Positions 40,270-49,530 are shown, counted from the stretch's first letter. The stretch is 52,145 nucleotides of DNA from Chloroflexota bacterium (GCA_022562155.1 JADFPV010000008.1:1-52145), one strand, 5' to 3'. Notes: generated by a model from the letters alone, not told the origin. Numbers and translations are program-made.

Positions 40270-41697
40270 ATGACAACATGGTTTGCTAGACGCCGGTGGT
40301 TGCTGCTCATCGTCGCCGGTGTGCTCGCGCTGTTCATCGTCGCCGCCTGCGGCGATGACGACGATGACGACGGCGACGAACCAATAGCGACAGACATGCC
40401 TGCGGAGACGCAAGTCGTCGTCGAAGCGCCGTGCGAGGGCGGGCCAGGCGTGTTTGGACGCACGGGGGCCGGTGGCATCACTGCCTCGACCCTCCAGGAC
40501 GGCGATGACTTGGTCATCGGTGTCCTCGTGCCGAGCACGGGCGCGCTATCAACGTTCGGTCCGGATTACATCAATGCCGCAAACCTGGCCGCAAAGTGCC
40601 TCAACAACGCGGGCGGTGTGAACGGCGGCAGAGTTGTGATCGAGACCGGCGACACGGGCACGGCGCCGGAGCAGGGCGTGACGGAAGCCGAGCGGCTCGT
40701 CAGCATTGAGGGCGTCGTCGCCATCATGGGCGCGGCCTCCAGTGGTGTCACACTCGCCGTTGCGGAGTCCGTCACGATTCCGAACGGCGTCCTCCTGATC
40801 TCGCCGGCGTCTACGTCACCGGCCCTGACCGATCTAGAGGATGATGACTTCGTATTCCGCACACCGATTTCTGACGCGGCGCAGGGCGTCGTGCTCGCGC
40901 AAGTCGTCTTTGATGACCTCGGCCTTACCAGCGTCTGCGACCTGTTCGTCAACAATGCATACGGCCAGGGCTTATCCGCTGTGTTTGGAGAGACGTTTGA
41001 AGGCCTTGGCGGTACCGTGACGGCTGCCGTCCCGCACGACGACGCCGAAGCGATCAGCTACACGGCTGAGCTGAGCGAGTGCACAGCCGGCGATCCTGAG
41101 GCGCTGATCGCTATCAGCTATCCGACGGGGCAGGCGACGGTCTACCTGCGTGAAGCACTGGAAGGCGGCGTCATCGACAACTTCGTGTTCGTCGATGGGA
41201 CACGTGAGGATGACATCTTCAACGAGCTTGGTTGGGAACCGTTCGATGGCATGCTCGGGACCGCTCCCGGCGCGCTGTCGACCGACCTTGGCGACGCGTT
41301 CGACGACGCCTTCGAGGCAGAGTTCGGCGCGCTGTACAGTAGCCCGTTCGTACGCGAGGCGTTCGACGCGGTCATTGCGATTGGCCTCGCCGCACAGGCA
41401 GCCGGGACGAATACGGACTCGGCGGCTATCCGCGACAGTCTGCGTGGTACGTCGAATGCTCCAGGCACGGTCTACGGTCCGAGTGAAGACGACATCACCG
41501 CGGCTCTGGCCGCCGTGGCCGCAGGCGATGACATCGACTACCAGGGAGCGTCCGGCTCCGTAGACTTCAATGACGATGGTGACATCACCTTCGGCGCCAT
41601 TGAAGTTTGGCGCATCGATGCCGCGAACGAAGAGTTCGTCGTCGAACGGCGCGTTTCCGTCGACCTAGCAACAGGAGAGATCCTCGATCTCGAATAG
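40270..41697 (+). CDS. Branched-chain amino acid-type ABC transporter substrate-binding lipoprotein
   Basis: A 475-residue type I periplasmic-binding protein with a lipoprotein signal (lipobox IVAAC, Cys27) followed by an Asp-rich linker (GDDDDDDGDEP). The two-lobed Peripla_BP_6 domain starts VIGVLVPSTGALSTFGPDYI; SGVTLAVAESVTIPNGVLL and LISPASTSPALTD form the ligand-proximal segment. It binds amino acids or related small ligands for the LivGFHM transporter encoded convergently downstream. Strong AAGGAGGG before the ATG. Because it is in its own transcription unit, it can be produced in excess of the permease. Confidence 0.92.
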   Translation: MTTWFARRRWLLLIVAGVLALFIVAACGDDDDDDGDEPIATDMPAETQVVVEAPCEGGPGVFGRTGAGGITASTLQDGDDLVIGVLVPSTGALSTFGPDYINAANLAAKCLNNAGGVNGGRVVIETGDTGTAPEQGVTEAERLVSIEGVVAIMGAASSGVTLAVAESVTIPNGVLLISPASTSPALTDLEDDDFVFRTPISDAAQGVVLAQVVFDDLGLTSVCDLFVNNAYGQGLSAVFGETFEGLGGTVTAAVPHDDAEAISYTAELSECTAGDPEALIAISYPTGQATVYLREALEGGVIDNFVFVDGTREDDIFNELGWEPFDGMLGTAPGALSTDLGDAFDDAFEAEFGALYSSPFVREAFDAVIAIGLAAQAAGTNTDSAAIRDSLRGTSNAPGTVYGPSEDDITAALAAVAAGDDIDYQGASGSVDFNDDGDITFGAIEVWRIDAANEEFVVERRVSVDLATGEILDLE

Positions 41698-41716
41698 CAC
41701 CGTACACGTTTAGTGA

Positions 41717-41747
41717 CAGAGGGCCCGGCGGTAAGCCGGGCCCTCTG
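41717..41747. terminator. Strong terminator between convergent liv genes
   Basis: A 13-bp perfect stem CAGAGGGCCCGGC/GCCGGGCCCTCTG with a GGTAA loop, followed on the plus strand by CTTATTGTTAT. It ends the substrate-binding gene and may also end livM from the other side. Confidence 0.85.
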
Positions 41748-41754
41748 CTTATTG

Positions 41755-42891
41755 TTATGGTGTGTTCCCGGCGACAGGGTCGCCGCGTGCGCTCCTGCGC
41801 ATACGGCGGTCCAGCCAGAGCGAGACTCTGCGCTCCTCTGGGATGAGGCCTCGCGGCCGGAGGAGCAGCACTGTGACGATGAGCGCGCCGACCAGGAAGT
41901 CGCGGATGAAGAAGATGCGGTTTTGCATGACGTTCGGCAGGTCGTAGCCGTTCAATTGTAACGTGATCGTCCAGAGACCCCACACGACGAACGCGCCCGA
42001 GATGGCGCCCCAGTTGTTGCCGCTGCCGCCAACCATCAGCATCGCCCAGATGAGGAACGTGGCAAAGAAATGGTCGAACGTGGTCGGTCCGATCGACCCG
42101 CGGCTGAAGGCGAAGACCGCGCCACCAACGCCCATCAGCATGGCGCCCAGAACGAAGCCCTGCATCTTGAAGGCATAGACATTCTTGCCGCTCGCTGCGG
42201 TCGCGGTCTCGTCCTCCTTGAGTGCTCGCAACACGCGGCCCCAGGGTGAGCGGATCGCGCGTTCCACCAGTAGGAAGACGATGGCTAGTACCACAATGGC
42301 GATACCCAAGTAGACGAAGCGGTTGGTGTCTGCGTCGAAGTAACCGCTGAACGGCTTCGGGATGCCGATCAGGCTGCGGCTGCCGTTTACGAGCCCGTCC
42401 TCCTGGATCACGATGCGTCGCAGCAGCTCTGCGACGCCGATCGTTGTAATCGCCAGGTAGTCCTCCCGCAGGCGCAACGTCGGCACGGCTAAGAGGACGG
42501 CAAGGATGCCCGAGGCGATAGCGGCGGCAAAGATTGCCACCAGGAACGGCACCCATTGATCGCCACCAAGGAACGGTGGCGACAGCGCCTCGCCGAACCC
42601 GCCGATGTACCTGACCGAGCTTTCCGGATCTGCGGGCGGCTTCACGAAGATGGCCGCCGTGTACGCGCCGACCAGGAAGAACGCTGCGACCCCAAAGTTG
42701 AACACGCCCGTGTAGCCCCACTGGACGTTGAGCGCCAGCGTGAAAATCGCGTAGATCGCGACCGTAGTCGCGAAGATCGCGAGGAAGTTGATCGTGCCGT
42801 CGAAATCACGGGACCGTTCGGCAGGCAGTCCAATGACGAGTCCCGCAACCACTAATAAGACAAGAGGCGTAGCCAGTCTATTGAGCTGCAT
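41755..42891 (-). CDS. livM: Branched-chain amino acid ABC transporter permease LivM
   Basis: A 378-residue LivM permease with about nine to ten membrane segments (TPLVLLVVAGLVIGLP, ATTVAIYAIFTLALNVQWGY, NFGVAAFFLVGAYTAAIF) and the family signature LREDYLAITTIGVAELLRRI. It ends in an Arg-rich tail. I use the ATG at 42891, which overlaps the livH stop as TAATG; an open upstream extension lies inside livH and is not real. Last gene of livG-livF-livH-livM. Confidence 0.94.
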   Translation of the reverse strand: MQLNRLATPLVLLVVAGLVIGLPAERSRDFDGTINFLAIFATTVAIYAIFTLALNVQWGYTGVFNFGVAAFFLVGAYTAAIFVKPPADPESSVRYIGGFGEALSPPFLGGDQWVPFLVAIFAAAIASGILAVLLAVPTLRLREDYLAITTIGVAELLRRIVIQEDGLVNGSRSLIGIPKPFSGYFDADTNRFVYLGIAIVVLAIVFLLVERAIRSPWGRVLRALKEDETATAASGKNVYAFKMQGFVLGAMLMGVGGAVFAFSRGSIGPTTFDHFFATFLIWAMLMVGGSGNNWGAISGAFVVWGLWTITLQLNGYDLPNVMQNRIFFIRDFLVGALIVTVLLLRPRGLIPEERRVSLWLDRRMRRSARGDPVAGNTP

Positions 42892-43979
42892 TATGAGGCC
42901 GTTCCAAACAGGCCGCGCGGCCGGAGGAGCAGGATGAAGACCAGGATCACGAAGGCCACGGCGGGCTTGTAGCCGGCCGAGAAGAACACGATCGAAGACT
43001 CCTGCGAGACTCCAACCACCAGTGCGCCAATGAAGGCTCCCTGCGGCTTGCCAATGCCGCCGAGAATCGTCGCCGCGAAGAGCGGCAGGATCAACTCGAA
43101 GCCGAGGATCGGCCGCAACAACGCCTGAATCGCCAGCAAAGCGCCGGCTATCGCCATCAAGCCCCCGCCAATCGCCCACGTCCACATCACGATGCGGTCC
43201 GTGTTGATCCCGCTCACCAGCGCCAAGTCTGGGTTATCCGCCATCGCCCGCATCGCCTTGCCGAGCTTGCTGTGGAACAGCACGAAATACATCACCGCCG
43301 CCAAGCCCATCGCGACGAGGAAGATGAAGATCTGGTCGGTCTTGAGCACGACGCCGAAGGGATAATGGTTGGCGTAGTGGATGCCCTGGACATACCGTCT
43401 TGGGTCAGGACCCCAGATGATCAGCATCACCGCCCGGATGGAGAATGCGACGCCAAGCGCCGCCATCGCGAAGATCACGATTCCGCTACCGCGTCTGCGA
43501 AGCGGCCGGTAAACGACGCGGTCGAGCCCGATTGAGAAGGCCGCCATTACGAACATCGACAACGCGATAGCGACGAGTAGCCCCCAGCCGAAGCTAAGGT
43601 CCCAAAGTTCGGCTGTGGCGCCAGGCATGCGGTTGAGGCTCCAGCCGACATCGAGATCGATGTTGGGTTTCTCGCCGACGACGATGCCCGTGAGCAGGAA
43701 GAACGCGACGTAGGCCCCCAACATCATCGTGTCTCCGTGCGCGAAGTTTGCGAAGCCGAGGATGCTGTAGATCAGCGTGAGCCCGATCGCGCCGAGCGCA
43801 AGCACGCTCCCGACGATCATCCCCGCGATGAATAGGTCGGTCTCGAAGATGGCTGCCCACAGGAAGAGGATCGAGATCAGGACCCACAGCAACGCTGTGG
43901 CCGTGGTCTCGCTGAACCGCCGGTACTGTTCACCTAGCGATGTCAGTCTGTCGTTGAATTGCGCAGGAACGATCGACAT
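42891..43979 (-). CDS. livH: Branched-chain amino acid ABC transporter permease LivH
   Basis: A 362-residue LivH permease, longer than the usual 290-310. The extra part includes a periplasmic-type insert (EKPNIDLDVGWSLNRMPGAT) between early helices and a 36-residue N-terminal tail. Family features: GAIGLTLIYSILGFANFAHG, LGVAFSIRAVMLIIWG, FVLFHSKLGKAMRAMADNP (EAA-like coupling region) and GFELILPLFAATILGGIG. It begins directly before the livF stop codon with no spacing and ends overlapping livM, so translation is tightly coupled. Confidence 0.94.
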   Translation of the reverse strand: MSIVPAQFNDRLTSLGEQYRRFSETTATALLWVLISILFLWAAIFETDLFIAGMIVGSVLALGAIGLTLIYSILGFANFAHGDTMMLGAYVAFFLLTGIVVGEKPNIDLDVGWSLNRMPGATAELWDLSFGWGLLVAIALSMFVMAAFSIGLDRVVYRPLRRRGSGIVIFAMAALGVAFSIRAVMLIIWGPDPRRYVQGIHYANHYPFGVVLKTDQIFIFLVAMGLAAVMYFVLFHSKLGKAMRAMADNPDLALVSGINTDRIVMWTWAIGGGLMAIAGALLAIQALLRPILGFELILPLFAATILGGIGKPQGAFIGALVVGVSQESSIVFFSAGYKPAVAFVILVFILLLRPRGLFGTAS

Positions 43980-44687
43980 CTACTCTCCAAGGTAGAGGCG
44001 TCCGACCTCTTCGTTGTCGATCATCGTCTTCGCGTCGCCCTCCATCCGGTTCTCGCCGGTGACGAGGACGTAGGCTCGATGAGAGAACGAAAGCGCCTCT
44101 CGCGCGTTCTGTTCGATGAGCAGGACGGCCGTTCCGGCGAGGTTGATGTCTACGATCTTCGAGAAGATCGAGTCGACCATCTTTGGCGAGAGGCCGGCAG
44201 AGGGCTCGTCAAGCAACAGGACCTGCGGGTCGAGCATCAGGGCGCGCGCCAGCGCCAGCATCTGGCGCTGGCCGCCGGACAGCTTGCCTGCGCCATCGCC
44301 GCGTCGACTCGTGAGGTCTGGGAACATGTCATAGACGACCTCCAGCCGTTCGCGCAGGCCGTCTTGTCGGACGTACGCTCCCATTTCTAAATTTTCGTTA
44401 ATGCTCAGGCTGGGAAAGACATTCTCGACCTGCGGTACATACGACATTCCCGCTTTGACGATGCTATCGGGCCTATCGCTCGTGATGTCATTGGTGCCAA
44501 GACGGACGCTCCCGGCCCTTGTTGGGATCAGCCCGAAGATCGTCTTCAGGAGTGTAGACTTGCCGGCGCCGTTCGGGCCGATGATGGCCACCATCTCACC
44601 CTCCTCAACGGCAATCGAGACGCCGTGGAGGATCTCAGCCTCGCCGTAGCCAGCGACAACGTCGGTTGCTTCGAGGGCCAGTGTCAT
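43980..44687 (-). CDS. livF: Branched-chain amino acid ABC transporter ATPase LivF
   Basis: A 235-residue LivF ATPase with Walker A GPNGAGKSTLLKTIFG, signature LSGGQRQMLALARAL, Walker B VLLLDEPSAGLSP and the LivF-type start EATDVVAGYGEAEILHGVSI. I choose the ATG at 44687, overlapping the TGA of livG (ATGA); the open frame upstream of it is inside livG and Arg-rich. The gene abuts livH. Confidence 0.95.
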   Translation of the reverse strand: MTLALEATDVVAGYGEAEILHGVSIAVEEGEMVAIIGPNGAGKSTLLKTIFGLIPTRAGSVRLGTNDITSDRPDSIVKAGMSYVPQVENVFPSLSINENLEMGAYVRQDGLRERLEVVYDMFPDLTSRRGDGAGKLSGGQRQMLALARALMLDPQVLLLDEPSAGLSPKMVDSIFSKIVDINLAGTAVLLIEQNAREALSFSHRAYVLVTGENRMEGDAKTMIDNEEVGRLYLGE

Positions 44688-45463
44688 CGGTACTGACCTC
44701 CCAGATAAGCGTCGAGGACGCGCTCGTTTGTCTTGATCTGGTCCGGTGATCCTTCCGCGAGTAAGCTGCCTTCGCTCATCACCAGCACCGGGTTGCAAAG
44801 CCGGGTGACGAGGTCCATATCGTGCTCGATCAGAAAGATCGTGATGCCGAGGTCTGAGCTCAGCGCTTCGATCTTCTCCGCCAGCTTCTTCAACAACACG
44901 CGGTTTACGCCCGCACCGGGTTCGTCCAAGAGCAGCAGATCTGGGTCGCACATGAGAGTCCTCGCCAGTTCCAACAGCTTCTTCTGGCCGCCGGAGAGGC
45001 TGGAGGCGTAGTCATCGCGCAGCTCCAGCAGGTCGACAAAAGCCAGCACCTCCATCGCGCGTTCGTAGTGTTGCTCCTCCTCTCGGGAGACGCGTGAGCC
45101 GAACAGCCATGGGTTCCAGATGCGCTCGCCGGCCTGGTTGGGAGGCATCAGCATCAGGTTCTCCAGCACCGTCATCGTTGTAATGGAACGCGGAATCTGG
45201 AATGTGCGCACCACGCCTTGGTGGAAGATCTGATGGGGAGGCAAGCCATCGATGCGACGGCCTTGGAACCGGATCGAGCCGGATGTGGGTTTTTCGGCGC
45301 CGGCGATCAGGTTGAAGAGCGTTGTCTTGCCTGCGCCGTTCGGGCCGATGAGGCCGGTGATGGTGCCTTTTCTGACGGAGAGCGTACAGTCGTTGAGGGC
45401 GAGCACACCGCCGAACGATTTCGTAAGGAGATCGACTTGTAGGATCGGCGGCTGAGCAGACAT
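44684..45463 (-). CDS. livG: Branched-chain amino acid ABC transporter ATPase LivG
   Basis: A 259-residue LivG ATPase, first gene of the livGFHM operon. Walker A GPNGAGKTTLFNLIAG, LivG-specific IFHQGVVRTFQIPR, signature LSGGQKKLLELARTL, Walker B LLLLDEPGAGVNR and the LivG C-terminal EGSPDQIKTNERVLDAYLGG are intact. TATACT on the minus strand at 45479-45484 is a possible -10 for the operon, with no clear -35. Confidence 0.95.
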   Translation of the reverse strand: MSAQPPILQVDLLTKSFGGVLALNDCTLSVRKGTITGLIGPNGAGKTTLFNLIAGAEKPTSGSIRFQGRRIDGLPPHQIFHQGVVRTFQIPRSITTMTVLENLMLMPPNQAGERIWNPWLFGSRVSREEEQHYERAMEVLAFVDLLELRDDYASSLSGGQKKLLELARTLMCDPDLLLLDEPGAGVNRVLLKKLAEKIEALSSDLGITIFLIEHDMDLVTRLCNPVLVMSEGSLLAEGSPDQIKTNERVLDAYLGGQYR

Positions 45464-45520
45464 TGTGTTGCTCGGATCAGTATAGATGCCGTCTGTCTAG
45501 GCGGCTACCAATAGGGGCGT

Positions 45521-45549
45521 TTGACAAGCCTCCGTGAGTGCCCTATTCT
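45521..45549 (+). promoter_or_regulatory. Strong sigma-70-type promoter of the SDR gene
   Basis: A consensus TTGACA (45521-45526), a 17-base spacer and TATTCT (45544-45549). It is the best promoter in the window. The leader of about 73 nt ends with GAGGAGGG, 8 nt before the ATG at 45629. Confidence 0.75.
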
Positions 45550-45628
45550 TGCCCGTGGCGGAGATGATTGAGTCAGAAGGCTTTTTGGAAACAGATCGGC
45601 ATTTCGAAGCTGAGAGGAGGGCATCGCC

Positions 45629-46513
45629 ATGAACCAGGACGGATCTGAAACGCGATCGATAGTGATTACAGGCGCCTCCACAGGTATCGGCGAGGCGTGC
45701 GCGTTGCGCTTGGACCGGCTGGGGTTTCGAGTATTTGCAGGCGTGCGCAAGGAGGTTGACGGTGAAGCGCTGAAGGCGAAGGCGTCTGATAATCTCACGC
45801 CGATCATCCTGGACGTGACAGAACAGCCGACGATCAGTGCCTCTGCGGAAGCCGTAAGCGCTACGGTAGGGGAGTCCGGGCTGGCAGGTCTCGTGAACAA
45901 CGCCGGCATGAGCATACTGGGACCTTTGGAGTTCATCTCCGTAGACGAGCTCCACCGCCAGTTAGAGGTGAACGTGATCGGGCAGATCGCTGTGACGCAG
46001 GCGTTCATGCCACTGATCCGGAAGGGCAACGGCCGCATCGTGAACATGGGTTCCATAGGCGGGCGTATGGCGTTTCCCTTCCTGGGCCCGTACAACGCAT
46101 CGAAGTTTGCTATGGAGGCGCTGACCGACTCTCTCCGGCAAGAGCTTCAGCCATGGGGAATCCACGTCTCGATTATCGAGCCGGGCAGCATCACGACGCC
46201 GATCTGGGACAAGTCTAGAGCCGCCGTCGAGGAGCTCAAGAAGACCCTTCCAGAGGAAGCGATGATGCTCTACGGCGACGCCATGGAAACGGCCGAGAAG
46301 GTAGTTCAAGAGTTTGAAGAAGCGGGTATCCCTCCCGATAACGTCGCCAAATTCGTCGAGCATGCGCTGACAGCTAAGACGCCGAAGACGCGCTACGTCG
46401 TCGGCCGCGATGCGCAGCTCCAGCGTATGTTGGTGAAGTGGGTGCCTGATCGTGTGCGCGACGGCCTCGTGCGACGGCAGCTTGGCCTCCCTGGCAAGAA
46501 CCAAACACCATAG
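45629..46513 (+). CDS. Short-chain dehydrogenase/reductase
   Basis: A 294-residue classical SDR. Cofactor motif TGASTGIGEACA near the N terminus, VNNAGMSILGPLEF, catalytic Ser in NMGSIGGRMAFPF and YxxxK in YNASKFAME, with PGSITTPIWDK after it. The Arg after the second strand (AGVRKEVDG) suggests NADP(H) preference. Length and the C-terminal GRDAQLQRMLVKWVPDRV region resemble retinol-dehydrogenase-like/steroid SDRs. Substrate unknown. Driven by a strong promoter with an AGGAGG ribosome site. Confidence 0.93.
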   Translation: MNQDGSETRSIVITGASTGIGEACALRLDRLGFRVFAGVRKEVDGEALKAKASDNLTPIILDVTEQPTISASAEAVSATVGESGLAGLVNNAGMSILGPLEFISVDELHRQLEVNVIGQIAVTQAFMPLIRKGNGRIVNMGSIGGRMAFPFLGPYNASKFAMEALTDSLRQELQPWGIHVSIIEPGSITTPIWDKSRAAVEELKKTLPEEAMMLYGDAMETAEKVVQEFEEAGIPPDNVAKFVEHALTAKTPKTRYVVGRDAQLQRMLVKWVPDRVRDGLVRRQLGLPGKNQTP

Positions 46514-46642
46514 CTGAGCAGGAACGCAGCACGCGTTGGCGCGCGCCTCGTGAGCCGTCCCAGTCTCGAAGCTCGGCAAGCCGATCGATCTCGTCGAGTT
46601 GGCTCGCTGGACGCCGGGACACGTTCTCCGTAGGATAATCCC

Positions 46643-47917
46643 ATGCTGGATGTGGACTTCATCGTAGGGAACGTGGATGTCGTTAAGCGGGCGATCGACG
46701 TCAAAGGCGTCGATCTCGACCTCGACCACCTGCTCGCCAAGCACGAAGAAGTGAAAGCGATCCTGATCGAAGTCGAAGACCTGCGACACGAGCGGAACGT
46801 GCTCTCGAAGCAGACGGGCAAAGCTGACGAGTCCGAGCGTCAGCAACTCATCAAGGAGAGCCGCTCTATCGGCTCGAAGCTCAAGGAGAAGGAGCCCGGC
46901 CTTCGCGAGAAGCAAGACGAGCTTCGCGAACTGCTCCTGCTGGTACCGAACATCCCCGGCGATGACGAACCGGTCGGCCCCGGCGAGGAATCGAACGTCG
47001 AACTCCGGACCTGGGGAGACAAGCCGGAGTTCGGGTTCGAGGCCAAAGACCACGTTGAGCTGCTGGAGTTGCACGACTGGGCGGTCGCCAGCATTGGCAA
47101 CCTGGCTGGATCCCGCAGCTACGCGCTACGAGGTGAGCTGGCGCTGCTGGAGATGAGCCTCTGGCGCTTCGCGCTGGATTACATGGTGAAGCAAGGTTTT
47201 ACAGCCGTCGCGTTGCCGTCGTTCGCGCGTGAGGCGGCGTTGGTCGGCACAGGTCACTTTCCCGGCAGCCGTGAAGAGGCATATGAGCTAGAGGACGATC
47301 TGTTTCTGTCGGGCACCTCGGAGGTCGGTCTCAATTACCTGAGAAGCGGTGAGATCCTCTCGCCTTCGGACCTGCCGGTGCGCGATGCCGGGTTTTCGAC
47401 GTGCTTCCGGCGCGAGGCCGGCGCCGCCGGTAAGGATGTCCGCGGCCTGCTGCGTGTCCACCAGTTCTACAAGGTTGAGCAGTACGTGTGCTGTGTGCCT
47501 GACAGGGAGGAGTCGAACCGCTGGTTCGAAGCGCTCCTAGCCAACGCGGAGGCGCTCGTTCAGGCGCTGGAACTGCCATATCGTCTCGTTCGGCTCTCGA
47601 CCGGCGAGATGGGCGCGGGCAAGGTACGGACGTGGGACATCGAGTGCTGGCTCCCCAGCGCCAACGAGTACCGCGAGACGCACTCGGTCGCGGAGTTCTA
47701 CGACTGGCAGGCGCGTCGCGCCGACCTGCGCTATCGCGACGAAGACGGTAGGGTGCGGTACCTCTATACGCTCAACAACACCGCCATCGCAACGCCACGC
47801 ATCCTCGCGCAGCTACTCGAGGTGCACCAGCAAGAGGACGGCACAGTCCGGATGCCGGCCGCGCTACAGCCGTATCTAGACGGTCTAGAGGTGCTGGGAG
47901 CGGCGTCTGCTGACTAG
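46643..47917 (+). CDS. serS: Seryl-tRNA synthetase
   Basis: A 424-residue class II synthetase. The N-terminal antiparallel coiled-coil arm (about 25-100: VEDLRHERNVLSKQTGKADE, LKEKEPGLREKQDELRELLL) binds the long variable arm of tRNA-Ser. Motif 2 is FRREAGAAGKDVRGLLRVHQ and motif 3 includes ATPRILAQLLEVHQQEDG. The serine-site HSVAEFYDWQARRADLRY replaces the common SSCSNFxDFQARR but keeps the QARR. No T-box leader was found in the 128-bp gap upstream. The stop shares a CTAG with the convergent SDR gene. Confidence 0.96.
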   Translation: MLDVDFIVGNVDVVKRAIDVKGVDLDLDHLLAKHEEVKAILIEVEDLRHERNVLSKQTGKADESERQQLIKESRSIGSKLKEKEPGLREKQDELRELLLLVPNIPGDDEPVGPGEESNVELRTWGDKPEFGFEAKDHVELLELHDWAVASIGNLAGSRSYALRGELALLEMSLWRFALDYMVKQGFTAVALPSFAREAALVGTGHFPGSREEAYELEDDLFLSGTSEVGLNYLRSGEILSPSDLPVRDAGFSTCFRREAGAAGKDVRGLLRVHQFYKVEQYVCCVPDREESNRWFEALLANAEALVQALELPYRLVRLSTGEMGAGKVRTWDIECWLPSANEYRETHSVAEFYDWQARRADLRYRDEDGRVRYLYTLNNTAIATPRILAQLLEVHQQEDGTVRMPAALQPYLDGLEVLGAASAD

Positions 47918-48675
47918 GCCTGCTTTCGCCCCGGCAGGTGGGCGTAGTCCAGCCCATTTCGGACGGTCACCCGCATCACCTCGCCGGCCTTGGAGTCGTC
48001 GTTGACGAGTTCCAGAACGCCCTGGGCGATGTCCTCAGGCTGGAGGATGCCGCCAATCTCTTGTTTCATCATCTCGATTGCCGCCTCGCCGGCGCCCTGT
48101 ACCAACGGCGTGAGCGTAAACGAAGGACAAATTGCGTTCACCCGAATCCCTTCGGCGGCCAAGTAGCCGAGCGATCGGCTGAGATGGACAACGCCTGCCT
48201 TTGCCACGGCGTAAATCGGGCTCGTCGGCATCGGCAGCAGGCCGCCCATCGAGGCTGTGTTGATAATCACGCCGCCCCCGCCCTGACTGCGCATCAGTTG
48301 GACTTCTAGGCGAACGGCTTGAATTACGGCCGTGATATCGATGTCCAACGTGCGCTGCCAAACATCATTGTCGGGCTGTAGAAAGTCGCCACTTTCGCCG
48401 ATGCCCGCGTTGTTATAGGCGATGTCGACGCGGCCGAACCGTGAAACTGCCTCATCGAGCGCGTGCTGGAGGTCGTCTTTCTTCAGCACGTCGGTTTCAA
48501 CGAAATGCGCCTTGCCGCCGCTCGCCTCGATCTCGCTGGCCTCTTTTCGGCCTGCCTCGGCCTGGAGATCTATCATCACAACGCTAGCGCCATTGGAGGC
48601 CAGCAGCTTCGACGTCGCCAGTCCGATGCCGGACGCTGCTCCAGATATAACGGCGACCTTACCGTTCGGGTCCAT
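47914..48675 (-). CDS. Short-chain dehydrogenase/reductase (FabG-like)
   Basis: A 253-residue SDR of the FabG/3-alpha-HSD type. Motifs: SGAASGIGLATSKLL, Asp in VVMIDLQAEAG that points to NAD(H) use, YNNAGIGESGDFLQ, catalytic Ser in INTASMGGLLPMPT and YAVAKAGVV. AAGGAG lies 6 nt before the ATG. It overlaps the end of the nitroreductase gene by 17 bp and so is probably co-transcribed with it. Confidence 0.93.
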   Translation of the reverse strand: MDPNGKVAVISGAASGIGLATSKLLASNGASVVMIDLQAEAGRKEASEIEASGGKAHFVETDVLKKDDLQHALDEAVSRFGRVDIAYNNAGIGESGDFLQPDNDVWQRTLDIDITAVIQAVRLEVQLMRSQGGGGVIINTASMGGLLPMPTSPIYAVAKAGVVHLSRSLGYLAAEGIRVNAICPSFTLTPLVQGAGEAAIEMMKQEIGGILQPEDIAQGVLELVNDDSKAGEVMRVTVRNGLDYAHLPGRKQA

Positions 48676-49363
48676 CGGCTACTCCTTTGCTGAGCCATTT
48701 CTCTTGTAAGCCTTCGGGGGGCTGCTGTTCGGCGTAGTCCCAGGCTTGGCCCCAGCGATTCCAGAATGCCACCTTCGCGACGGGCTTGCGACGCACGGAA
48801 CCGTGCTTGTCGAGCGGATAGCCGACCGGCACCAAGCAGTAGAGCTGGTTGTCCTCTGGGATACCCAGCTCCTCGATCAGCTCCGGCGCATGAGTCAGAG
48901 GCAGATTGAAGATCGATGCCCCCAAGCCCAGCGCTCTCGCCGCTAGCAGCAGGTTCTGGACCGCCGGGAACGTGCTGCCGCCTGGGCTGGAGTGGCGGCC
49001 CTTGCGGCCACAAAACAGGATCACGGCCGGTGCTTCATGCAGGTGCTGTGCTAAGTATTCGACAGAGCGCAACGAGAGCCGCTGGGTTCTGGGCAGAGCG
49101 TTCATCTTCTCGGGGTGTTCGGAGAACTCAGGCTGATATCGAGACCAGCCGTCTGCCGCCCAGCTACCCAGCTTTGTTATCACCGCTGCGTCTGTGATGA
49201 TGACGAAGCGCCAGTCTTGGGCGTTCTGACCGGAAGGCGCGCGGATCGCGGCGTCCAGCAATTGGAACAGGACGTCCTCTGGAATTGGATCAGGCTTCAG
49301 GCGGCGGAGCGCCCGTGTGCTGTAGAGCGCCTCGAAGAGGCCGATAGTCTCAGGATCGCTCAT
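48659..49363 (-). CDS. Nitroreductase-family FMN oxidoreductase
   Basis: A 234-residue nitroreductase. N-terminal TRALRRLKPDPIPEDVLFQL and the FMN-binding APSGQNAQDWRFVII match the family, as does the glycine-rich LLLAARALGLGASIFN segment near the second FMN contact. The substrate may be a nitro compound, quinone, enone or flavin. It is the first gene of a two-gene unit with the SDR. tRNA-Asp lies upstream on the other strand. Confidence 0.92.
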   Translation of the reverse strand: MSDPETIGLFEALYSTRALRRLKPDPIPEDVLFQLLDAAIRAPSGQNAQDWRFVIITDAAVITKLGSWAADGWSRYQPEFSEHPEKMNALPRTQRLSLRSVEYLAQHLHEAPAVILFCGRKGRHSSPGGSTFPAVQNLLLAARALGLGASIFNLPLTHAPELIEELGIPEDNQLYCLVPVGYPLDKHGSVRRKPVAKVAFWNRWGQAWDYAEQQPPEGLQEKWLSKGVADGPER

Positions 49364-49408
49364 GGTGCGGCATCATAGCGGACAATGGCTGGTGCAGGGA
49401 ACACGTGA

Positions 49409-49414
49409 TATACT
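49409..49414 (+). promoter_or_regulatory. -10 element of tRNA-Asp
   Basis: TATACT 30 bp before the tRNA 5' end; the matching -35 is poor. Confidence 0.45.
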
Positions 49415-49444
49415 TCTACGGCTGGAACGTCCGGCTCATCACGC

Positions 49445-49521
49445 GGCCGCGTGGTGTAGCGGTCTAACACGCCACCCTGTCAAGGTGGAGATCGGCGGTT
49501 CGAATCCGCTCGCGGTCGCCA
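49445..49521 (+). tRNA. tRNA-Asp (anticodon GTC)
   Basis: A 77-nt cloverleaf with CCA encoded. Acceptor GGCCGCG/CGCGGTC (one G-T pair) with discriminator G, anticodon arm CCACC-CTGTCAA-GGTGG with anticodon GTC, T arm GGCGG-TTCGAAT-CCGCT. Confidence 0.97.
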
Positions 49522-49530
49522 TAACAGTTC

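Noticed and set aside
41585-42721. 378-codon minus-strand frame across the end of the substrate-binding gene and livM
   Set aside because: It crosses the strong terminator and is out of frame with livM, whose motifs are clear.
46514-46642. T-box riboswitch before serS
   Set aside because: No AGGGTGG-ACCGCG-like T-box sequence or specifier-type stem was found in the gap.
45962-47074. 370-codon open frame on the minus strand opposite SDR and serS
   Set aside because: It lies antisense to two confident genes, spans their junction and has shadow-like composition.
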